From assembly GCF_018130505.1 (NCBI RefSeq), contig NZ_JAFCKH010000004.1, forward strand, positions 558,001-622,000: 64,000 nt of DNA. Direction: 5' to 3'. The stretch is from Bradyrhizobium tropiciagri. Its GTDB lineage: Bacteria > Pseudomonadota > Alphaproteobacteria > Rhizobiales > Xanthobacteraceae. Position 1 is the first letter of the stretch. Each line of letters opens with the position of its first letter. The translations under genes and the position numbers were made by a program. The notes beneath the pieces were generated by a model. The model ran no database searches. It was not told the DNA's origin and worked only from the letters and a program-made list of their open reading frames with translations. Of this stretch, positions 52,129 to 60,465 are shown in pieces.

Positions 52129-53383
52129 CGGGATCGACAATTGGCGCCATCAGACAAGATTCAGACGGACATTTGGCGAGGGCGGCATCGATCGACGTGG
52201 CGAGAACATCTACCGCTTGCGCTACCGAGTTGGCGGCAAGCGCTTCACTAAAACCTTCCACGGCACGCTCACCCAAGCTCGAGTGGAGCTTCGGGCCCTA
52301 ATTCGAGCTAGCGACATCGGTGAGCATGTTGAACCTAAGAGGTTGACGGTCGCGCAATGGATCGACCAATGGCTCGTGGCAGGCGCCCCTGGTCGGCGAA
52401 AGAAAAAGGTCGGGCAGCGAACGCTCGAACGCTATGAGCAGTTGCTCAACACTCACGTGAAGCCCGCAATTGGTGAGCAGATCTTACAGCAGCTACGTGC
52501 GGCCGCCATCGACAATCTTTACGCTTTGCTCGAAGACAAAATTGCACCTCGAACGGCCCACCACGTGCACATTGTTCTAGGGGCGGCCCTCGCGACGGCG
52601 CACCGTACCAGGTTGATCGCCATCAACCCTATGGCCCATGTTCAGCAGGTGCCGAATCCAGAGGCAATGATCCAGGAGGACGATGACCGGGGCGATATCG
52701 CCGACGGGCTCGAAGAACATGAACTGTCCGCTCTCGTTGCAGGCTTCAAACATCTCGATTTGTTCCCGATCGTGGCCCTCGCGGCCGCATGCGGAGCTCG
52801 TCGCAATGAACTGTTGGCACTCCGTTGGACCGACCTCGACCTTGAGAAGAAAAAGCTCCGCATTGAACGCGCGCTAGAGCAGACCAAAAAGTTCGGAATT
52901 CGCGTAAAGGCCCCGAAGACAAAGCGCGGTTGCCGAACGATCGATCTCGACGATGCCACCATTGGCATGCTAGTAGCCAAGCGTGCAGAATATCAGCGGC
53001 TCATTTCCGGTATCCCAGACGGCGCCGACGTCGACTTGACCCTGGTTCGCTTGCCCGCCAAAGCGCTGATCTTTCCCGCCGTCCCGGGGCGCGGCGAGAG
53101 TTTCGATCTGACAAGGCCCCGCAATCCGCGCAATTTCTCGAAGGAGTTTGCTAGGCGCGCAGACGTTGTCGGCTTCGGGGCGACCCGGTTTCACGACCTC
53201 CGCGGAGTGCATGCGACCGCCCTGCTCGACGCCGGCATTCCGGTGCACCGTGTGGCTGAGCGGATCGGTGACGATCCGGCGGTGTTGCTGCGGAACTATG
53301 CCAAGCGAAAACGATCCAAGGGGGCCGATGAATCGCTGGCGCAAACGTTAGCAGCGATTGCGGGAGGATTTCTCAATTTTTGA
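52112..53383 (+). CDS. Tyrosine-type site-specific integrase
   Basis: The island integrase, about 423 residues from GTG 52112 (ATG 52085 and 52049 are alternatives). An arm-binding N-terminus (NIYRLRYRVGGKRFTKTFHG) precedes a SAM-like core-binding domain (QWIDQWLVAG). The catalytic domain has the Arg in ACGARRNELLALRW, HDLRGVHATALLDAG (His-x-x-Arg) and the Tyr in LLRNYAKRKR. The usual second His (LGH) is replaced by Gly-Asp (RIGDDP), a known variation. It ends 79 bp before tRNA-Ser, its target. Confidence 0.9.
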   Translation: MIGAVSGIDNWRHQTRFRRTFGEGGIDRRGENIYRLRYRVGGKRFTKTFHGTLTQARVELRALIRASDIGEHVEPKRLTVAQWIDQWLVAGAPGRRKKKVGQRTLERYEQLLNTHVKPAIGEQILQQLRAAAIDNLYALLEDKIAPRTAHHVHIVLGAALATAHRTRLIAINPMAHVQQVPNPEAMIQEDDDRGDIADGLEEHELSALVAGFKHLDLFPIVALAAACGARRNELLALRWTDLDLEKKKLRIERALEQTKKFGIRVKAPKTKRGCRTIDLDDATIGMLVAKRAEYQRLISGIPDGADVDLTLVRLPAKALIFPAVPGRGESFDLTRPRNPRNFSKEFARRADVVGFGATRFHDLRGVHATALLDAGIPVHRVAERIGDDPAVLLRNYAKRKRSKGADESLAQTLAAIAGGFLNF

Positions 53384-53387
53384 AGTG

Positions 53388-53407
53388 TTTGGGTCCCAAT
53401 TGGGTCC
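53388..53407. repeat. TTTGGGTCC pair near the right island end
   Basis: TTTGGGTCC (53388-53396) and ATTGGGTCC (53399-53407), 11 bp apart, just after the integrase stop. They match the pair at 37801-37821 near the left end and are probable integrase arm sites. Confidence 0.5.
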
Positions 53408-53461
53408 ATGTTCGCCTTGCGTTCAAAGGATTCATTCGCTAAGTGCCTGATCCTGCAAGAA

Positions 53462-53501
53462 TGGAAGGGTGGCCGAGTGGTTTAAGGCACCGGTCTTGAA
53501 A
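53462..53501 (+). repeat. Right attachment repeat (inside tRNA-Ser)
   Basis: Forty bases identical to 37645-37684. The repeat runs from one base before the tRNA through the anticodon loop, so the crossover lies in the 5' half and the island supplies the 5' half and promoter of the intact tRNA. Confidence 0.9.
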
Positions 53502-53552
53502 ACCGGCGTGCCCGCAAGGGTACCGTGGGTTCGAATCCCACCCCTTCCGCCA
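53463..53552 (+). tRNA. tRNA-Ser (anticodon UGA), island attachment gene
   Basis: Ninety bases including an encoded CCA. Acceptor GGAAGGG pairs with CCCTTCC. The anticodon stem ACCGG(T)/ACCGG encloses CTTGAAA with TGA, followed by a long variable arm and GGTTCGAATCC T-loop. The long variable arm and anticodon identify serine (UCA codons). It is intact and follows a possible TTGCGT-N17-TAAGTG promoter. Confidence 0.97.
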
Positions 53553-53578
53553 GTCAACGTCGCATCCTCCACACGTCG

Positions 53579-54430
53579 CTAGCTGAACCAGGCGCCAAAA
53601 TAGCCGGCATAGAGCGGCGGCATTTCGAGGTTCATCGAGTGGCCGACACCGGGTACGACCACGAGCCGGCAGTTCGGCATTACTGCCGCCATCGTGTGCA
53701 GGTCGGTCGGCGCGATCCAGCCGTCGGCCTCGCCCCAGACGACGAGATGGGGGTGCCGGATTTCGCTCATCCGCCGTTCGAGCTCGCGGCTCTCTCGTTC
53801 GCGCGTGAGATTGACCGGCGTGCCGATCCATATCCCTTCGGAGACGCCGGCCGTCTGCTCCAGGATGCGCTCGAAGAGGGCCTGGATTGAACCCAGCCCG
53901 TCGCGGAATTTCGGTACGGCGTTCGGCACCATGCTGTCCGACACGAACAGCGAGGATGCCGCCGTCGCCATCACGGCGCGGGTCAGCTCGCGGCTTGCCA
54001 TCATCGCGCGGAATAGCGCGATCTGCTCCGCGTTGAAGGCCATCCCGAGCGGCGTCACCGGATCGAGCGCGAACACCCGGCCAAATCGCTCAGGCTGCAT
54101 CAGCAGCATGCGCGCCGCGATGATGCCGCCGGTGGAATGCGTGGCGAGATGACAGAACGGGATCTGCAGCGCATCGAGCGCCGCCAGCATGTCGAGCGCA
54201 TGCTGCTGCATCGAGTAATTGGCGTAGCCGGACGTCGCCAACGGACGATCGCTGTCACCGCAGCCGCGCCAGTCGATCCCGATCACCCGCAACCCCCTCG
54301 GGAACAGCGGGGCGGCGAGCTCGATCCAGTCTTTGCTGGCGAGATTGCCGTGGATGAAGACGACCGTGATGTCGCCTTCGCCCCACTCTCGCCAGCCAAG
54401 GCTGACCTCTCCGGCACGAACCTTGGGCAT
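53579..54430 (-). CDS. Alpha/beta hydrolase
   Basis: A 283-residue hydrolase: FIHGNLASKDWIELA (oxyanion), WRGCGDSDRPL, the nucleophile elbow ATHSTGGIIAARML (Ser), VVWGEADGWIAP (acid) and the late PGVGHSMNLEMPP (His). It is cytoplasmic, adjacent to the secreted double hydrolase on the same strand (12 bp apart), so the two are probably co-transcribed. Esterase- or lactonase-like activity is inferred only from the fold. Confidence 0.85.
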   Translation of the reverse strand: MPKVRAGEVSLGWREWGEGDITVVFIHGNLASKDWIELAAPLFPRGLRVIGIDWRGCGDSDRPLATSGYANYSMQQHALDMLAALDALQIPFCHLATHSTGGIIAARMLLMQPERFGRVFALDPVTPLGMAFNAEQIALFRAMMASRELTRAVMATAASSLFVSDSMVPNAVPKFRDGLGSIQALFERILEQTAGVSEGIWIGTPVNLTRERESRELERRMSEIRHPHLVVWGEADGWIAPTDLHTMAAVMPNCRLVVVPGVGHSMNLEMPPLYAGYFGAWFS

Positions 54431-54442
54431 TGCTACCGGCTT

Positions 54443-56929
54443 CTACTTGTTCAGACCGGCCGTCGGGTTCGGCCCGTCCGGCGTCGGCGCAACCGCCATC
54501 GCCGACACCACGCCGTTGATGAGACGATCGGTCTCGAGCGGCGAACTGGTGTCGAGATTGCCGGTCATGACGAAATCGGTCACGTCCGCCGGAAACTCCA
54601 CCGGGTTGTCGGTGTGGATGAAGTGGCCGGTGTCCGGATAGATCTTCAGGATCGGCCGGTTGTTGGCCCGCGTCATCCGCGTCATGAACGGCGTGATGAT
54701 GTCGCGGCCAAGGTCCTTCAGCCCGTTGAACGGCGTGCCGGGAATGAAGGGCTCCTTGTCGCCGAAGGCGAGGAAGATCGGCACCTTGATGTCGGTCAGC
54801 CGCCGGTAGAGGTTCTTCGGATCATCCTGCTGCAACTCCGACACCATGCCGTAGATGTCGAGGATGTACACGTTGGCCCATTGCTCGAGCTCCTTCGGAT
54901 TGCCCTTGGTCAGGCCGACGCGCTGTTCCGTGTGCAACCGCGCATACTCGCTGTCGTTCATGAAGTAGCCGCTCTTGCTGCGGCCGACCGCGCCGGTGAC
55001 CGGATCGCGCTTCTTGAAGTAGAAGAAATCGCGAATGTTCTGCTCCGGCCGCGCGATCTCGTTGGCCAGCACCTGGGTCGGTCCCCAGACATCCTTCCAC
55101 TTGTCGAAATTGCCGGCGAGCGAGGCGTCGAACAGCTTCGCCGTCTTGCCGGGCCCGATCGTCACCTCGCGCGGATACTCCTCGAGGCCGGCGGGCGCTT
55201 CGAGGATCAGGCTCTTCACCGCGTCGGGATAGGTCAACGCGTAGCCCAGGATCAACTGGCCGCCCAGGGAGTGGCCGAGATAGGTCGCCTGCTTGACCTT
55301 GAGCTGGTTGACGACGAGGTCGTAGACCACCTCGCGCATGTCCTGCATGGTCCGCGCTGGATTCTTGTCGAGATTGCCGGGACCGGACATGCCGTAATGC
55401 GGCAGGTCGGGAGCGATCACGCGCGCGCCGCTGCGAAGCGCGTACTGCATGATGTTGCCGTAGTGGCCGGCAAACGCGCCCTTGCCATGGATGATGACGA
55501 GCACCTTCGGATCCTTTTCGGTGCCGTAATATTCATCCATGTATCCGATCTGCCAGGATACGCCCTTGGAATCCTTGGCGTCGGCGTACTTCACCGGATA
55601 GGGATAGGTGACATAGTCCTTCCAGAACGACTTCTTCGGGTCGATGTCGGATGCCACCGCCGGCGGGCGGAAGTTCTTGTCGACATACTGCTGCGCCTTG
55701 TCGAGGCTGGCGACATCATCCATGAACGACACGAATTTCGGATCGTTCTTGTGGCCGTTGATGATCGAGAACACGCCGTAATGCGCGACCGGGCTTTCTT
55801 CGGCGATCAGGTCGGCGCCGGGGATGGCCTCGACGGCTTTTTCCGCAAGCTTGAAGTTGAGCCAGAGGTCGTTCTTGATGTGCATCACCAGCGTGCGTGA
55901 CTGAACGCGGCCGAGCTCCTTGTTGATGTTGTGAAGTTCGCCGACGCGGTTGCGCCACACGAGGTCGACGGCGTCATACAGCTTGGACCGGTTGATAACG
56001 TTGAGTCCGGCCTTCTCGTTCGGCGGATCCCAGTAGAAGATTTCCGGCTGCACCGCAGTGAAAGCCTGCGTGGTTCGGAACGACAAATCGTAGCCGGTGA
56101 GGCCCAGCACCGACCAGCCGAACGCCATGCCCATCAGCGGGTGCTTCTCCTTGGGCAGCTTGTAATAGTCGCCCTTGGTCTGCTGCCAGACCGGATCGGA
56201 TTCGATCGCGGCCGTCATCAGCTGGAACGTCCAGTTGCCGACGGGATCACCGGCGTCCGATTGCGTCGTGCCGCCGATCGGCATCAGTGCGCTGACATAT
56301 TCCGGATGCATGACGCCCCAGACATAGGTCTGCGTGCCGCCCATCGAGACGCCGGCGGCGAGCGCGACCCGCGCAACCTTCAGGTGATCGCGCAGCATCC
56401 GGTAATTCGCCTGCACCATGTCGTAGTAGGTGTATTGCGGAAACTTGATGCCGAGGCCGTCCGAGGGCTTGCTGGCGCCCCAGGTCCCGAGCGGATCGAC
56501 CATCACGACATAGTAGCGGTCGGTGTCGATGGGACGGCCGGGGCCGATGATCGGAACGCCACCCGACAGCGCGGCGCCCTTGACCCACTGCTCGTACATG
56601 TCGGTGGAGTCGCCGGAGTAATAGGAGTTGATGACGACGGCGTTGGTGATCTCACCCGCGGCGTTGCGCCGCGGTGTGCCGACCGCGATGTAGGCGGTGC
56701 GCAGCTTGCCGCCACCGAGCGACTCCAGGGTCACGCCGCCCTCGCCGCCGCTCTCCCATTTCGAAGGATTGGCCAGGTCATATTTGCCGCCGAGCTTGAA
56801 GTCGGCGATCTCGTAATATTGCTTCAGGCCGTCATGCTGGACCTGCGACGAGCGTCGCGTGAACGGCTGGGCGGTTGCGACCGATGCGCTCACGGCGAGC
56901 AGCAGCAGGCCAATGAAAAGACGCTTCAT
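54443..56929 (-). CDS. Secreted double alpha/beta-hydrolase fusion
   Basis: An 828-residue product with a Sec signal peptide (MKRLFIGLLLLAVSASVATA). Two hydrolase domains follow. The first (about residues 40-370) resembles homoserine acetyltransferase-like enzymes: GVSMGGTQTYVWGVMHPEYV and GLTGYDLSFRTTQAF. The second (about 475-790) is a classical hydrolase: IIHGKGAFAGHYGNIMQYAL, YLGHSLGGQLILGYAL and IYPDTGHFIHTDNP. GGAGGCTCTCC precedes the ATG at 56929. Both nucleophile Ser elbows are intact. The substrate is unknown; an exported esterase, depolymerase or acyltransferase is possible. Confidence 0.8.
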   Translation of the reverse strand: MKRLFIGLLLLAVSASVATAQPFTRRSSQVQHDGLKQYYEIADFKLGGKYDLANPSKWESGGEGGVTLESLGGGKLRTAYIAVGTPRRNAAGEITNAVVINSYYSGDSTDMYEQWVKGAALSGGVPIIGPGRPIDTDRYYVVMVDPLGTWGASKPSDGLGIKFPQYTYYDMVQANYRMLRDHLKVARVALAAGVSMGGTQTYVWGVMHPEYVSALMPIGGTTQSDAGDPVGNWTFQLMTAAIESDPVWQQTKGDYYKLPKEKHPLMGMAFGWSVLGLTGYDLSFRTTQAFTAVQPEIFYWDPPNEKAGLNVINRSKLYDAVDLVWRNRVGELHNINKELGRVQSRTLVMHIKNDLWLNFKLAEKAVEAIPGADLIAEESPVAHYGVFSIINGHKNDPKFVSFMDDVASLDKAQQYVDKNFRPPAVASDIDPKKSFWKDYVTYPYPVKYADAKDSKGVSWQIGYMDEYYGTEKDPKVLVIIHGKGAFAGHYGNIMQYALRSGARVIAPDLPHYGMSGPGNLDKNPARTMQDMREVVYDLVVNQLKVKQATYLGHSLGGQLILGYALTYPDAVKSLILEAPAGLEEYPREVTIGPGKTAKLFDASLAGNFDKWKDVWGPTQVLANEIARPEQNIRDFFYFKKRDPVTGAVGRSKSGYFMNDSEYARLHTEQRVGLTKGNPKELEQWANVYILDIYGMVSELQQDDPKNLYRRLTDIKVPIFLAFGDKEPFIPGTPFNGLKDLGRDIITPFMTRMTRANNRPILKIYPDTGHFIHTDNPVEFPADVTDFVMTGNLDTSSPLETDRLINGVVSAMAVAPTPDGPNPTAGLNK

Positions 56930-57050
56930 GGAGAGCCTCCCTGACCGGATTTTGAGAAAGTTTCCACCGGACGCGGGCATCCGGTTTTGACCTAGGTCAA
57001 GGGAGCGGCCGGCCGCGCACTTCAACCTGACTGCCGAAAGCATCAGGCCA

Positions 57051-57986
57051 GTGAAGCGAATGCCGTTCCTGTCGCATGGCTCGCACCGCGTCCGTTACGA
57101 GCTGGATGGTCCCACGGACGCGCCAGCCTATGTGCTCGTTAACGGGCTTACGCAATATTCCGAGCTTTGGGCCGCCTACCGGGACGCCCTGATCGGCAAG
57201 GGGTTGCGCGTCGCCACCTTCGATCTGCTCGGCCAGGGCGCCTCGGACAAGCCTGAGCTGTTCATCAGCCAGGACGACCAGGTCGAGGCGCTGCGGCTGC
57301 TGATCGGCGAGCTCGGCGATGGCCCGATCTTCCTCAGCGGCATCAGCTTCGGCGCGCTGATCGCGCTGCGCTATGCGATTCTGCACGGCGACCGGCTGTC
57401 GGGCCTCGTGCCGATGAGCGCCTTCGCGGAATTGTCGCCGCAACTGCAACTGCTCGGCAATGCGCTGCGGACCGGCCTGATCCTCGGTGGCACCAGCTAT
57501 CTGCAGGATCTGCTGCTGCCGATGAACCTCTCCGATACATGGCTGAAGCCGCTGCTCGGCAATCTCGACGCGGTGAAGCGGCAGGGCTGGCTGGTCAACG
57601 ACGTCTATGCGCTACAGAATCTGATGGAGTCCTTCCTCGACTTCCAGCCGCTGACATCGCAATTGTCATCGATCAAGACACCAACGATGATCCTCAACGG
57701 TGAATTCGACTTCCTGACCCCGCGCGCCCTGCACGAAACCCTGCGGGTCCACATTCCCGACAGCGCGCTGGTCATCATCCCCAACGCCTATCATGCCTTC
57801 ACGCTCGAGAAGGCCGCGTTGACCGCCGATCTGCTCGCACGCTTCGCTGAAGACGTTCTCGCCGGGCGCTGGCGCGGTAACCAGGCGGTCTGGATCGCGC
57901 CCGAGGACGCCGGCGGCGACATGATGCCGTTTCCGGACGGCTTCGATCATCTGCGCGCCATTCCCGTACCGCGAGCCGCGTCATGA
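57051..57986 (+). CDS. Alpha/beta hydrolase
   Basis: A 311-residue protein: YVLVNGLTQYSELWAAY (oxyanion), DLLGQGASDKPE, the elbow LSGISFGALIALRYAI (Ser), LNGEFDFLTPRALHE (acid) and PNAYHAFTLEKAA (His). The GTG start at 57051 has an ATG nine bases later that fits as well. It overlaps the next gene by 4 bp, so the pair is coupled. The fold resembles polyhydroxyalkanoate- or ester-directed hydrolases; no direct evidence of substrate. Confidence 0.82.
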   Translation: MKRMPFLSHGSHRVRYELDGPTDAPAYVLVNGLTQYSELWAAYRDALIGKGLRVATFDLLGQGASDKPELFISQDDQVEALRLLIGELGDGPIFLSGISFGALIALRYAILHGDRLSGLVPMSAFAELSPQLQLLGNALRTGLILGGTSYLQDLLLPMNLSDTWLKPLLGNLDAVKRQGWLVNDVYALQNLMESFLDFQPLTSQLSSIKTPTMILNGEFDFLTPRALHETLRVHIPDSALVIIPNAYHAFTLEKAALTADLLARFAEDVLAGRWRGNQAVWIAPEDAGGDMMPFPDGFDHLRAIPVPRAAS

Positions 57987-58588
57987 GCCAATTCCTTGGC
58001 CCGCTCGATTCGTCCGGCCGCGTGCCGCCGCTGCAGCAGACGCGCGTCGCATCCTTCCTGATCTCGATCCATGGCGCGCTTGCCCGCCAGTTGGCGGTGG
58101 CCCTGCCCGGCCAGTTCACGGCCGGCTGGCAAACCGAATTGAACGCGCAGCTTCATCGCGAGATGGAGGTCGTCTCGCTGCTGATGCGCGCGACATCGTG
58201 GGCGCCCGATCCCGCGGCTCCCTATCACGCGCTGACCTGGGAAACGGCCTGGCTCTCTCAGCCGGTGTCCGGCATTGCCGATCAACGGCTGGCGACGACG
58301 GTCGATATCGCGGCCCTCGGCCACGCCGCGCACGGCGTAATCCGTCCGGCCGCCATCCTTCCGGTCGAGGCCTCGTCCGACGATCCGTTCGTCACCGCCC
58401 TGCGCCGGATTGAATTCGAAAGCAGCCGCCTGATCCAGGCGCAAATCCATTTCCTCAAGAGCGACCATCTCAAGCCGTTTCGCGATTCCGTCAGCGCAGC
58501 CGTCGGCGATCGCCATCGCCAGGTGCGGAAACTTTGGGAAGATGTGCTGGCCGGCATCGGGATCACACCGCGTGCGAACGGCAGCTGA
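57983..58588 (+). CDS. Unrecognised protein coupled to a hydrolase
   Basis: A 201-residue product, mostly helical, starting MSQFLGPLDSSGRVPPLQQT and with VASFLISIHGALARQLAVAL, FTAGWQTELNAQLHREMEVV and a C-terminal IPHRHRQVRKLWED-like helix (DRHRQVRKLWEDVL). It has no signal peptide or known domain. Its ATG overlaps the hydrolase stop. The surroundings (hydrolases, CoA-transferase, MaoC, fabI) suggest acyl-ester or PHA metabolism, perhaps a granule or partner protein, but that is inference only. Confidence 0.6.
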   Translation: MSQFLGPLDSSGRVPPLQQTRVASFLISIHGALARQLAVALPGQFTAGWQTELNAQLHREMEVVSLLMRATSWAPDPAAPYHALTWETAWLSQPVSGIADQRLATTVDIAALGHAAHGVIRPAAILPVEASSDDPFVTALRRIEFESSRLIQAQIHFLKSDHLKPFRDSVSAAVGDRHRQVRKLWEDVLAGIGITPRANGS

Positions 58589-58675
58589 CGGATGCCTTGA
58601 CCCAGATCAACGTTGTCATCCGGCGATGGCGGCACAATTCGCCGGGTCGTTCATCCCGACTGCCGGAGCCCGCTC

Positions 58676-59323
58676 ATGAAGGCTGTTTCCGCCGAAGAAG
58701 CCGTTGCGATGATTCCCAACGGCGCGCGCATCATGGTCGGTGGGTTCATGGGCGTCGGCACACCGGAGCGCCTGCTCGACGAGCTGGTGCGCCAGAAGAA
58801 GTCGGGCCTCGCCCTGATCAGCAACGATGCGGCGACGCCTGGAAAAGGCGTCGGCAAGCTGTTCGAGGACGCGCAGGTGTCGAGCATGATCGGCACCCAT
58901 ATCGGGCTCAATCCGAAAGCGCAGCAGCAGATGCTGGGCAAGCAGATCACGGTGGACCTGATCCCGCAGGGCACCTTCGTCGAGCGCATCCGCGCGGGCG
59001 GCTGCGGCCTCGGCGGCGTCCTGACGCCGACCGGCGTCGGTACCCTCGTCGAGGAAGGCAAGCGGAAGATCGAGGTCGACGGCAAGCCGTATTTGCTCGA
59101 GACCGCGCTGCGCGCCGATTTCGCGCTCGTGCACGCCTTCCTTGCCGATTACGCCGGCAACCTCTCCTATGCCCTCACCGCGCGGAACTTCAATCCGGTG
59201 ATGGCGATGGCGGCCGACACGGTGATCGTGACCGCGGAACATATCGTTCCGGTCGGCGTCATCGCGCCCGATCACGTCGTCACGCCGGGACCGCTGGTCG
59301 ACTATCTCGTCGCGAACGGGTGA
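58676..59323 (+). CDS. CoA-transferase subunit A (AtoD/ScoA family)
   Basis: A 215-residue subunit with the family motifs IMVGGFMGVGTPERLLDELV near the N-terminus and GGVLTPTGVGTLVEEGKRKI (GTP-G pattern). It pairs with the beta subunit 3 bp downstream to swap CoA between a 3-oxoacid or acetate-type acid and a donor thioester. ATG 58676 is chosen over the upstream frame. Confidence 0.92.
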   Translation: MKAVSAEEAVAMIPNGARIMVGGFMGVGTPERLLDELVRQKKSGLALISNDAATPGKGVGKLFEDAQVSSMIGTHIGLNPKAQQQMLGKQITVDLIPQGTFVERIRAGGCGLGGVLTPTGVGTLVEEGKRKIEVDGKPYLLETALRADFALVHAFLADYAGNLSYALTARNFNPVMAMAADTVIVTAEHIVPVGVIAPDHVVTPGPLVDYLVANG

Positions 59324-59326
59324 TCC

Positions 59327-59977
59327 ATGGATGCACAGACCATCATCGCGCGCCGCGTCGCCAAGGAGCTTCGGCCCGGCAATCTCGTCAATCTCGGCAT
59401 CGGCATTCCGACGCTGGTCGCGAACTACGTTCCTGCCGACCTCAAGGTGTTCTTCCAGTCCGAGAACGGCCTGATCGGCACCGGCCCAATTCCCGAACAG
59501 GGCATGGCGCATCCGCTGCTGACCGACGCCGGCGGCAGGCCGATCAGCGCGCTGCCCGGCGCGGCGACGTTCGACAGCGCGATGTCGTTCGGCCTGATCC
59601 GCGGCGGGCATGTCGACATCACCGTGCTCGGCGGGCTGCAGGTCGATGCCGGCGGCCATCTCGCCAACTGGATGATCCCTGGCAAGATGGTGCCCGGAAT
59701 GGGCGGCGCCATGGACCTCGTCAGCGGCGCCAAGCGCGTGATCGTCGCCATGCAGCACGCGGCGAAGGGAAAGTCCAAGATCGTCGCCAGGTGCAACCTG
59801 CCCCTGACATCGGCGCGGCCGGTGGATCTCGTGGTGACCGATCTGGCCGTCATCGCCTTCCCGGGCGGCAAGGCGACGCTGCTGGAAACCGCGCCGGGCC
59901 TGACGGTCGCCGAGGTTCTCGCCGTGACCGAAGCCGAGCTCGCGATTCCCGATGCCGTGCCCGAGATGACGCTCTGA
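59327..59977 (+). CDS. CoA-transferase subunit B (AtoA/ScoB family)
   Basis: A 216-residue catalytic subunit with the active-site Glu in FFQSENGLIGTGP and the early VNLGIGIPTLVANY motif, plus VVTDLAVIAFPGG near the end. It forms the heterodimer with the preceding subunit. Substrate choice (succinyl-, acetyl- or butyryl-CoA donors) cannot be read. Confidence 0.92.
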   Translation: MDAQTIIARRVAKELRPGNLVNLGIGIPTLVANYVPADLKVFFQSENGLIGTGPIPEQGMAHPLLTDAGGRPISALPGAATFDSAMSFGLIRGGHVDITVLGGLQVDAGGHLANWMIPGKMVPGMGGAMDLVSGAKRVIVAMQHAAKGKSKIVARCNLPLTSARPVDLVVTDLAVIAFPGGKATLLETAPGLTVAEVLAVTEAELAIPDAVPEMTL

Positions 59978-59995
59978 CCAAAGCGAGTCCATGCC

Positions 59996-60454
59996 ATGCG
60001 CATTTTCAACGGGTTTGCCGAACTCAAATCGGCGGTCGGCACCGAAGTCGGTGTCAGCGAGTGGGTCGAGATCACCCAGGATCGGATCAACAAGTTCGCC
60101 GACGCCACCTGCGACGAGCAGTGGATCCATGTCGACCAGGAGCGCGCGAAGGCCGAGATGCCCGGCGGCAAGACCATCGCCCATGGCCTGCTTTCGCTCA
60201 GCCTGACTCCGATGTTCATCCGTTCGGTGATGGGCCTGAAGGGGCTGAAGAACACGCTCAACTATGGCGCGGACCGGATCCGCTACCTGGCGCCGGTGCC
60301 CGCCGGGTCAAAACTGCGCGGCCGCGTCGGCATCGCTGAGGCCGAAGACGTCCCACCGAATGGCCTGCGGGTGCACTACCGCGTGACGATCGAGATGGAG
60401 GGCGGCACCCGCCCCGCCTGCGTCGCCGAAGTCATCGGCCTGCACTACAGCTAG
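59996..60454 (+). CDS. MaoC-family (R)-specific enoyl-CoA hydratase/dehydratase
   Basis: A 152-residue hot-dog-fold protein with the catalytic Asp/His pair in DRINKFADATCDEQWIHVD and the hydratase-2 motif PGGKTIAHGLLSLSL. It hydrates trans-2-enoyl-CoA to (R)-3-hydroxyacyl-CoA. It starts 18 bp after the CoA-transferase and so probably acts on the same acyl-CoA pool, converging on fabI. Confidence 0.9.
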   Translation: MRIFNGFAELKSAVGTEVGVSEWVEITQDRINKFADATCDEQWIHVDQERAKAEMPGGKTIAHGLLSLSLTPMFIRSVMGLKGLKNTLNYGADRIRYLAPVPAGSKLRGRVGIAEAEDVPPNGLRVHYRVTIEMEGGTRPACVAEVIGLHYS

Positions 60455-60465
60455 GCTTGCCCGGT

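Larger units (their letters stand above)
37645..53501. mobile_element. Genomic island integrated in tRNA-Ser(UGA), about 15.8 kb
   Basis: A 40-bp direct repeat bounds the segment. A tyrosine integrase and excisionase-like gene lie at the right end next to the intact tRNA. The cargo includes a SIR2 defence-type protein, Hsp20, many small orphan genes and a truncated ligase; base composition is visibly more AT-rich and patchy than in the backbone. No conjugation genes are present, so it is an integrative island needing help to move. Confidence 0.85.

Noticed and set aside
54137..55900. Plus-strand open frame opposite the double hydrolase
   Set aside because: Antisense shadow of two well-supported hydrolase genes.
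58534..60339. Two long frames overlapping the CoA-transferase genes (plus, other frame; and minus 58616-60184)
   Set aside because: Both are shadows; the CoA-transferase subunits have full catalytic motifs in their own frames.
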